Below, in pieces: positions 7,304-12,803 of a DNA stretch of 14,066 nucleotides. The notes beneath the pieces are model-generated. The model was not told where the DNA came from and searched no databases. It worked only from the letters and a program-made list of their open reading frames with translations. A program made the position numbers and the translations under genes. Origin of the DNA: Facklamia sp964471435 (GTDB taxonomy: Bacteria > Bacillota > Bacilli > Lactobacillales > Aerococcaceae); NCBI GenBank assembly GCA_964471435.1, contig CAYYGA010000033.1, positions 1 to 14,066 of the forward strand, written 5' to 3'. Position 1 is the first letter of the stretch. Every line of letters starts with the position of its first letter.

Positions 7304-9187
7304 ATGATAAAATGGAAAAGTTTATTAACTATACCTATGATGTTGTCACTTGCTCTAAACAGCACAATGGCATTTGCTCAAGATACTTCAGATAGTGATT
7401 CAGAATCTGGAGAAACGACTGAAAATACAAGCGGCGCACCTGCCCTTTCACCTGAGGAAGCTTTTGAATATGAAGATTTATATTCACAGGGAATTGCTAA
7501 TAAAGGCTCAACCATTACTGGCATTGATATGACGGCAGAAGATTGGGTCGACCAAGCTGCAGCTGCAACAGAAGCTGTAGAAGGTTCAACGTTTGTTCGT
7601 TTAGACAGTGGTCTTTTAACAGTAGATCAATTGAATGCTTTCTTAAAAGCTAATCCTTTTGAACTAACCTATTCAGATGACAATAACCAATTCTTATATT
7701 ACAACCATAAATTAGATGCAGCGGAAATGTTAGGTGCACGTCGTCCAGACCAAACAGGTAATCCTTTGGCGGATGTTCACCCGGAATCAGCATTAGTTAA
7801 TGTGTCCTGGGTTGTCAACCAATTACGTGAAGGTCATACAGATCATGTTCGGATGGCTGTTCCTAACGCTGATCCTGAAAAGTTTGTTGTTCATGACTAC
7901 TACGCTATTCGTGATGATGAAGGCAACTTCATGGGAGTCAATGAAGTTATTTGGGACATTCAACCGGTCATTGATTTCTGGATGCAGCAAAACAATGCAT
8001 CTTATGATGTAGACGTAACCACTGGAGCTACAGAAGGTGCAGAGGAATCTACTGTAGAAAACCTTGATGTTGAAGATCTGGAAGACAGCTCAGAAGAAAC
8101 TGACACCGTCGACGGAACGGATCTAGTAGAAGATGATAACTCCGAAGAAACGGATGAAGTTGAAGAAACTGAAGCNNNNNNNNNNNNNNNNNNNNNNNNN
8201 NNNNNNNNNNNNNNNNNNNNNNNNNNNNNNNNNNNNNNNNNNNNNNNNNNNNNNNNNNNNNNNNNNNNNNNNNNNTTTGAAACTGAAGATATCTATGCTG
8301 AAGGTGAATCAGAGCATGGAACAACCATTACTGAAGTTGATTTCGCTTCTGAAAACTGGACGGAAGAAGCTGCTGAAGCAGTAGATGCGGTTGACGGCGA
8401 TACATATGTTAAATTGGACAGCGGTGTTCTAACTGTTGATCAAATTAACGAATTCTTAAAAGCACAGCCTGTCGAATTAACTTACGCAGATGACAATAAC
8501 CAGTTCTTATTCTATAACTATAAGTTAGAACCTGAAGAAATGTTAGGTTCACGCAGACTGGATCAAGTTGGAAGCTCTCTTGCAGACGTTCACCCGGAGT
8601 CAGCTTTCGAAAACCTTTCTTGGGTAATCAACCAATTACGTGAAGGTCATACTGATCATGTACGCATGGCAGTACCTAATGCTGACCCTGAAAAATTTGT
8701 TGTACATGACTACTATGGTATCTACGATGAAGACGGAAACTACATGGGAATTAACGAAGTTATCTGGGATATCCAGCCTGTCGTTGATTTCTGGATTCAA
8801 CAAACTGGAGCAGAAATAGACATGAGTGATGTAGACATCAATTCAGGAGCTACTGAATCTGCTGAAGAAAACGGTGAAGAAACAGAAACTGATGTAGAAT
8901 CTGTAGAAGTTGATGCGGATTTTTCTAATCTGGAAGACGGAACTTACACTGGTTCAGCTCAAGCTCACAATGGAGCACTTACAGTTGAAGTTATCGTTGA
9001 AGGCGGCGCTGTTACAGCGGTTGATGTTTTAGAACATAATGAAACAGAAGGAATTGCCGATCCGGCTATCGAAGAGGTTCCAGCAGCTATTGTTGATGAA
9101 AACTCTGCTGAAGTGGATACCGTTTCAGGTGCAACCATCACTTCTCAAGCCATTATGGAAGCTGTTAAAGATATCTTTAACCAATAA
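7304..9187 (+). CDS. Exported protein with two PAS_10-like repeats and a C-terminal FMN-binding domain (interrupted by an assembly gap)
   Basis: As written, the product is 627 residues, 34 of which are wholly or partly unresolved. AAGGGGG lies 7 nt before the ATG. Residues 1-26 form a signal peptide (IKWK, hydrophobic core, AFA before Q) with no lipobox, so signal peptidase I release is predicted. Two 176-residue repeats start at F54 and, after the gap, at F325. Each carries L-x-SG-x-LTVDQ(L/I)N-x-FLKA, P-x-ELTY, DDNNQFL and VNEVIWDIQPV or close equivalents, which resembles the PAS_10 domain of DUF438-type proteins. Acidic Glu/Asp-rich linkers follow each repeat. Residues from about 540 match FMN_bind (PF04205): DGTYTG, then DTVSGATIT at 605-613, the ApbE attachment motif with T611 the predicted FMN-bearing residue. 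Two further motifs, DVTTGAT (237-243) and DINSGAT (511-517), follow the repeats. No membrane anchor or LPxTG is seen. An extracytoplasmic redox or sensing role is inferred. It is monocistronic. Confidence 0.8.
   Translation: MIKWKSLLTIPMMLSLALNSTMAFAQDTSDSDSESGETTENTSGAPALSPEEAFEYEDLYSQGIANKGSTITGIDMTAEDWVDQAAAATEAVEGSTFVRLDSGLLTVDQLNAFLKANPFELTYSDDNNQFLYYNHKLDAAEMLGARRPDQTGNPLADVHPESALVNVSWVVNQLREGHTDHVRMAVPNADPEKFVVHDYYAIRDDEGNFMGVNEVIWDIQPVIDFWMQQNNASYDVDVTTGATEGAEESTVENLDVEDLEDSSEETDTVDGTDLVEDDNSEETDEVEETEXXXXXXXXXXXXXXXXXXXXXXXXXXXXXXXXXXFETEDIYAEGESEHGTTITEVDFASENWTEEAAEAVDAVDGDTYVKLDSGVLTVDQINEFLKAQPVELTYADDNNQFLFYNYKLEPEEMLGSRRLDQVGSSLADVHPESAFENLSWVINQLREGHTDHVRMAVPNADPEKFVVHDYYGIYDEDGNYMGINEVIWDIQPVVDFWIQQTGAEIDMSDVDINSGATESAEENGEETETDVESVEVDADFSNLEDGTYTGSAQAHNGALTVEVIVEGGAVTAVDVLEHNETEGIADPAIEEVPAAIVDENSAEVDTVSGATITSQAIMEAVKDIFNQ
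7463..7990 (+). repeat. PAS_10-like repeat copy 1
   Basis: This encodes residues 54-229. It aligns without gaps to copy 2, at 123 identical of 176 positions by my hand count. The second half is far more conserved than the first. It is followed by an acidic linker containing DVTTGAT (8012-8032). Confidence 0.9.
8176..8275. other. Assembly gap of exactly 100 N
   Basis: One hundred N is a conventional placeholder for a gap of unknown size. It falls between the two repeats of the exported flavoprotein, within the acidic linker. The reading frame is preserved across the placeholder, but this has one chance in three of being accidental. The true gap may hold more linker or additional repeat copies. 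Confidence 0.98.
8276..8803 (+). repeat. PAS_10-like repeat copy 2
   Basis: This encodes a 176-residue segment of the same length as copy 1, aligned without gaps. The sequence resumes after the gap exactly at the homologous first residue (FETED against FEYED). It is followed by DINSGATES (8834-8860) and then the FMN_bind domain. Confidence 0.9.
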
Positions 9188-9211
9188 TCAAACACTTATA
9201 AATACTCAAAC

Positions 9212-9247
9212 AAAACCCCCTACGGATAATTATCTGCAGGGGGTTTT
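9212..9247. terminator. Bidirectional terminator between the convergent flavoprotein and ABC transporter genes
   Basis: AAAACCCCCT (9212-9221) pairs with AGGGGGTTTT (9238-9247). The 16-nt apex contains the palindrome GATAATTATC. A/T runs on both sides give short U tails in either direction. It lies 24 nt after one stop codon and 37 nt from the other. Confidence 0.85.
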
Positions 9248-9284
9248 ATCAAGTTTAATTTTATAACCAAGCTCACTTAGTCAA

Positions 9285-9956
9285 TTAAGGCTTCATTTCT
9301 TCCAACTTGCCTTGATTTAAGCGGTAGACCCGGTCCATCAGACTTAAGAGACTGGTATCGTGAGTGACAATGATCGCCGCTGTATCCCTGGCCTTGACCT
9401 GTCGGCGGATCATTTGGACAATATCTTGACCCAAAGCCTCATCTAAATTAGCAGTCGGTTCATCTGCCAAGATTAAACCAGGTTTATTAATAAAAGCCCG
9501 CGCAATAGCCACCCTCTGTTTCTCCCCTCCTGATAAAGCTTCAGGGAAAGCTTGTGCCCGGTGACTAATACCTAAATCTGTCAGCAGCTTATCAATCTCT
9601 TCATCATTTTGATAGTTACTTAAGGACTGGATAATTTGAAGTTGATCCCTCACCTTTAAATAAGGAATTAAATGACTGCCTTGAAAGATATACCCAATAT
9701 TTTCTTTACGGAAAAGGGTTTTTTCCTGATCAGTTAAGACAGCAGTATCTGTCCCTCTGATCACAATTTCTCCTGAATTAGGCGTTATCAGAAGTCCAGC
9801 CATGGATAAGAAAGTAGACTTTCCTGAGCCGCTGGGACCTACAACCCCAACCATCTCGCCCTGTTTGAGCTTCAAGTTCAAGTGATCAATAATCTGCCGC
9901 CTTTGGTTTCCGTCCGGATAGCTTTTAACCACATTTTTCATATGTAATATTTCCAT
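9285..9956 (-). CDS. ABC transporter ATP-binding protein (MacB/LolD/HrtA type)
   Basis: The 223-residue single nucleotide-binding domain is complete. Walker A GPSGSGKST is at 40-48, Q-loop FQGS at 91-94, signature LSGGEKQRVAIARA at 141-154, Walker B LILADEPTANLD at 161-172, and H-loop THD at 198-200. YIFQ and the NLDE D-loop are typical of the MacB/LolD/HrtA branch that partners FtsX-type permeases. The start codon overlaps the permease stop (TAATG), with GGGAGG 8 nt upstream inside the permease gene, so the two are translationally coupled. In Gram-positive bacteria such pairs export antimicrobial peptides, haem or lipids, or act mechanically. The substrate is not readable. Confidence 0.93.
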   Translation of the reverse strand: MEILHMKNVVKSYPDGNQRRQIIDHLNLKLKQGEMVGVVGPSGSGKSTFLSMAGLLITPNSGEIVIRGTDTAVLTDQEKTLFRKENIGYIFQGSHLIPYLKVRDQLQIIQSLSNYQNDEEIDKLLTDLGISHRAQAFPEALSGGEKQRVAIARAFINKPGLILADEPTANLDEALGQDIVQMIRRQVKARDTAAIIVTHDTSLLSLMDRVYRLNQGKLEEMKP

Positions 9957-11062
9957 TAATGTGTCCCTCCCATGATTTCAGCAGGATCAACATTGCGAAT
10001 GGTTCTCAAAGAAGCTAGTGAACCTATCAGAGAAATCAAGATAAAAGCAAGGCCTCCTCCAATAATATAGGCAGGTCTAAAGTAAAACGGCACAATACTT
10101 GGCAGAAGCAGATTAGTCACTAAAATCAATAGAATTGAACTTAAGGCACTAATCGATGCAACCATTAAAACCTGGCTGATAATCATTTTAATTAATGTTT
10201 TATTATTGGCACCAAAAGCCTTTAATAAGCCGAACTCTTCCCTTTTATCCATAATAATAATATAAAAGAACATACCAATAATCGTAGCTGAAATAATATA
10301 CATAGCGATAATCAACAAAGTAAAGGAAGCTGTCTGTGCCAGTAGTCCCGGCAGATTTTGGATGATTGTGTCCTTATCGTGTATATCCACCTTCAATGCC
10401 CGCACCTCTTCATTGATCTCTTCAGGACTTAAATGAGTGACGACTGCTTGCACTTCGGCAAAGCCAGTCACTTGTCCCCAGAAGCTTGTATCAATATACT
10501 TGTCCGGCAAGGTATAGATAATTGGATTATAAGAATGTGTCTCTTCCTCAGTAAAACCGACCACTATAAACTGCGTATTCACCCTGTCATCACGCAGGGT
10601 ATCTCCAAGCTGGATGCCATCATTGGCAATATTTCTCGAGGCGAGGACTTCATTAATCCCCTGAGGATAGCGTCCTTCTACTAAGGTAGGATTCATTGGA
10701 GTCTCGCCGGGTGGAATGGAAACGTAGGCAATATCTATCACATCTTCCTGGGTTTCCCGGCTTAAGTTTTCAACAAAAGCAAGTCTCACCCCAAGAATGA
10801 AAGCTTCCGGGTCATCCAAGGCTTCCATTATCCGCTCCCCATAATCAGAACTCATGGTAGACCTGGCAATGTTGCCGTTGGATCCTTGAGATAGAATATA
10901 TGTTTCCATAGGCGATGACATTAATTTAGAGCCTGCTTGATAACGCAGTCCTAAAGATAAACTCATCGTAAAAAAGACTAAATACATGGTTGCTACTAAT
11001 ACTAAAATAATAACTCCGTAACGGCCTTTAGACTTTTGAATCTCTTTCCAAGCTAACTTCAT
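9956..11062 (-). CDS. FtsX/MacB-type ABC transporter permease
   Basis: The 368-residue protein has the standard 1+3 membrane plan. TM1 is at about 16-38. A large extracellular domain follows to about 240, and three more TMs lie near 247-270, 295-320 and 331-352. The cytosolic coupling segment EEFGLLKAFGANNKTL precedes TM3, and the C-terminus NVDPAEIMGG is characteristic of FtsX-family permeases. An in-frame ATG 63 nt upstream would add a polar 21-residue extension without a ribosome binding site; MKLAWKEI at 11062 has one. The start MKLAWKEI-x-x-SK and the overall size resemble HrtB-like haem exporters, but there is no adjacent haem-responsive two-component system. The substrate stays open. 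It is the first gene of a two-gene operon with the ATPase. Confidence 0.87.
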   Translation of the reverse strand: MKLAWKEIQKSKGRYGVIILVLVATMYLVFFTMSLSLGLRYQAGSKLMSSPMETYILSQGSNGNIARSTMSSDYGERIMEALDDPEAFILGVRLAFVENLSRETQEDVIDIAYVSIPPGETPMNPTLVEGRYPQGINEVLASRNIANDGIQLGDTLRDDRVNTQFIVVGFTEEETHSYNPIIYTLPDKYIDTSFWGQVTGFAEVQAVVTHLSPEEINEEVRALKVDIHDKDTIIQNLPGLLAQTASFTLLIIAMYIISATIIGMFFYIIIMDKREEFGLLKAFGANNKTLIKMIISQVLMVASISALSSILLILVTNLLLPSIVPFYFRPAYIIGGGLAFILISLIGSLASLRTIRNVDPAEIMGGTH

Positions 11063-11066
11063 TTTT

Positions 11067-11073
11067 CCCCTCT
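11067..11073 (-). promoter_or_regulatory. Shine-Dalgarno that fixes the permease start at 11062
   Basis: AGAGGGG on the minus strand ends 4 nt before ATG 11062. The upstream alternative ATG at 11125 has only AT-rich sequence before it. Confidence 0.75.
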
Positions 11074-11125
11074 TTCTGACTACTTTTGAATTATTTATGA
11101 TGTTAAATCTTATGATTACATGCAA

Positions 11126-11301
11126 GCTTCTAAGTGGACAGCCTTCTATTAATACTAGCTTTTTTTAAGATTATTTCAATATATTTAGGTTGGTATTATG
11201 ATATCCAATGTATCCCTTCATTTAAATAAAGCTTTTTAGTTACAAGTAGCATCATTTTATGATGCTAAAAAACACTTGCCTTTTTTATTAAATCTTGCTT
11301 G
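11126..11301. other. Divergent intergenic region with a perfect 9-3-9 palindrome
   Basis: No gene is visible between the permease and amidohydrolase starts. TAGCATCAT-TTT-ATGATGCTA (11247-11267) is an exact inverted repeat. It is not followed by a T run on either strand, so it is more likely an operator than a terminator. A permease promoter on the minus strand is not clear: TTGAAA (11179-11174) with TATTAA (11154-11149) at 19 nt spacing is a weak candidate. Confidence 0.45.
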
Positions 11302-11318
11302 GAAAACGCTTAACAATT
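11302..11318 (+). promoter_or_regulatory. cre-like operator of the amidohydrolase gene
   Basis: GAAAACGCTTAACAATT is identical over 17 bases to the minus-strand operator of the OPT operon at 6783-6799. It abuts and partly overlaps the -35 box TTGACT. This placement suits repression. Confidence 0.6.
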
Positions 11319-11352
11319 GACTTTAGCTACTAGTTGTTTCACAATATATAAT
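11317..11352 (+). promoter_or_regulatory. Predicted promoter of the M20D amidohydrolase gene
   Basis: TTGACT (11317-11322) is a good -35. CACAAT (11340-11345) lies 17 nt downstream and is an acceptable -10. A better-looking TATAAT (11347-11352) lies 24 nt away, too far for standard spacing. The orientation and position suit the gene at 11418. Confidence 0.55.
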
Positions 11353-11360
11353 GCGTGAAA

Positions 11361-11378
11361 TAAAGCGTGTATGCTTTA
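11361..11378 (+). promoter_or_regulatory. Inverted repeat in the 5' leader of the amidohydrolase gene
   Basis: TAAAGC-GTGTAT-GCTTTA is an exact 6-6-6 inverted repeat between the promoter and the ribosome binding site. It could be a second operator or a small leader hairpin. Confidence 0.35.
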
Positions 11379-11417
11379 AAATATTATAAAACGATATAAT
11401 GAAAAGGGGAATAAGTA

Positions 11418-12584
11418 ATGAATTACTTAGAAGAAGCGCAAAAATTATATGATGAGATTATTGAAAATCGTCGTCACTTACATGCCAATCCGGAAATAGG
11501 ATTTGAGCTTCCGAATACTGCTGCTTTTGTTAAGGAAAAATTAGTTTCTTACGGTTATGAGCCGGAAGAAATTATGGAAAACGGAATTATCGCTTTAGCT
11601 GGTAAACCTGGCGGTAAAACTCTTCTTATGAGAGCTGATATGGATGCACTGCCTATGCAGGAAGATTCAGGCTTAGATTTCGCTTCTACAAATGATTATG
11701 CTCATACTTGCGGACATGATGTTCATACTGCGATTATGTTAGCCGTCGCAAAATTAATTAAACAAAATGAAGATGCTTTAGAAGGACAAATCAAGTTTGA
11801 ATTCCAACCGGCAGAAGAATTATTAATCGGTTCTGAAGCGATGATTGAAGCTGGGTTACTTGAAAATCCTAAAGTAGACGCTGCCATGGCCGCACATGTC
11901 CAGCCAATGGAAAATACCGGCTTTATTTTTAACAGCGGCTTATTTATGGCAAGTGCGAATAACTACCGTCTAAAAGTTAAAGGAGTGGGCGCTCACGGTG
12001 CTATGCCTCATAACGGTGTAGATGCAGTATTCGTCGCAACTCAAATCATTAATGCTTTCCAATTTTTAGTAACAAAAGAAATTCCTTTCGGTAACTCTGC
12101 CGTTATTACGACCGGCGGATTCAATAGCCCGGGAAGCAGAAACATTTTACCAAGTGAAGTTACTTTAGAAGGAACCATGCGTACATTTGACGTAGAAATT
12201 CAAAAATACTTAAAAGAGCGTATGCCTGAAATAGCTAAAGCAATTGCTGAAGCTTACCGCGCTGAGGTTGAATTTGAATTCTTATCCAATGTTCCGCCTT
12301 TAGAAAATGATGAAGCAATGACAACTGAAGTAAGAGGCTATGCTGAAGACTTACTAGGCGACAAGTACGATTTCTTCTCAGCTGAGAAAGCTCAAGCGTC
12401 TGAGGACTTTGCTTTTGTTTCTCAAGAGGTACCGACAGTTTACTTTAACATTGGAATGAAACAAGAAGGTGTGGATGCTTATCCAGTTCACCACCCTAAA
12501 GTTGTTTTCAATGAAGATATGTTAGTTCCAACTGCAGCACTCTTCGCAGATGCAGCTACAAAATGGTTAGCAAACAATAAATAA
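11418..12584 (+). CDS. M20D family amidohydrolase (N-acyl amino acid / hippurate hydrolase-like)
   Basis: The 388-residue cytosolic metallohydrolase has full family length. M20D motifs are MRADMDALPM (71-80), HTCGHDVHT (96-104) with metal-binding C98 and H100, PAEE with E133/E134, AAHV with H160, GVGAHGAMP (H193, substrate-binding lid), and YPVHHP with H358/H359 near the C-terminus. Members hydrolyse amide bonds of N-acyl, N-aroyl or auxin-type amino acid conjugates, or N-acetyl-diaminopimelate. Here the annotation should stay at the general amidohydrolase level. AAGGGG lies 8 nt before the ATG. The gene has a cre-like site at its promoter. A terminator-like hairpin separates it from the MFS gene, which may import its substrate or move its product. 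Confidence 0.9.
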   Translation: MNYLEEAQKLYDEIIENRRHLHANPEIGFELPNTAAFVKEKLVSYGYEPEEIMENGIIALAGKPGGKTLLMRADMDALPMQEDSGLDFASTNDYAHTCGHDVHTAIMLAVAKLIKQNEDALEGQIKFEFQPAEELLIGSEAMIEAGLLENPKVDAAMAAHVQPMENTGFIFNSGLFMASANNYRLKVKGVGAHGAMPHNGVDAVFVATQIINAFQFLVTKEIPFGNSAVITTGGFNSPGSRNILPSEVTLEGTMRTFDVEIQKYLKERMPEIAKAIAEAYRAEVEFEFLSNVPPLENDEAMTTEVRGYAEDLLGDKYDFFSAEKAQASEDFAFVSQEVPTVYFNIGMKQEGVDAYPVHHPKVVFNEDMLVPTAALFADAATKWLANNK

Positions 12585-12600
12585 AAATTTAATATTACCG

Positions 12601-12683
12601 CTCTTGATTTAAAAGTTACAATGCATGTTTTAATTTCAAGAGTTCGATTGCATCAAGTCCTTATAAGTGATTTGGCAGGACTT
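12601..12683 (+). other. Two inverted repeats after the amidohydrolase gene
   Basis: CTCTTGA (12601-12607) pairs with TCAAGAG (12636-12642), with a partly paired A/T interior. AAGTCCT (12655-12661) pairs with AGGACTT (12677-12683). Neither has a T tail. They could protect the transcript 3' end or be parts of a larger leader fold ahead of the MFS gene. Confidence 0.4.
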
Positions 12684-12702
12684 CGGTGTAGTGATCTATT
12701 AG

Positions 12703-12763
12703 GCAAAAAGTTCACTGATTATTTAACTATGATTGGTTAGTGAATTTTTTGCTGCTTTTTTTT
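12703..12763 (+). terminator. Terminator between the amidohydrolase and MFS genes
   Basis: GCAAAAAGTTCACT (12703-12716) pairs along its whole 14-nt length with AGTGAATTTTTTGC (12739-12752), with one G-U. A U-rich tail ends in T8 at 12756-12763. The loop is 22 nt, somewhat long. The stem is AT-rich, so termination may be partial. Confidence 0.6.
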
Positions 12764-12778
12764 GTGAATTATTATAAG
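12749..12778 (+). promoter_or_regulatory. Candidate promoter of the MFS transporter gene
   Basis: TTGCTG (12749-12754) and TATAAG (12773-12778) are 18 nt apart and directly follow the terminator stem. They would give a leader of about 20 nt containing only the ribosome binding site. Confidence 0.4.
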
Positions 12779-12803
12779 AAGTGTTCTCAGGAGGAATATA
12801 TTA

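Noticed and set aside
8012..8032. DVTTGAT as a second complete FMN_bind domain
   Set aside because: Only the attachment-like motif is present. The preceding DG-x-Y-x-G strand region of FMN_bind is absent, so it is kept as a candidate site and not called a domain.
9285..11062. Assignment of the ABC pair as HrtAB haem exporter
   Set aside because: Size and N-terminus are compatible, but no haem-sensing partner or diagnostic residues can be identified, so only the general FtsX/MacB class is claimed.
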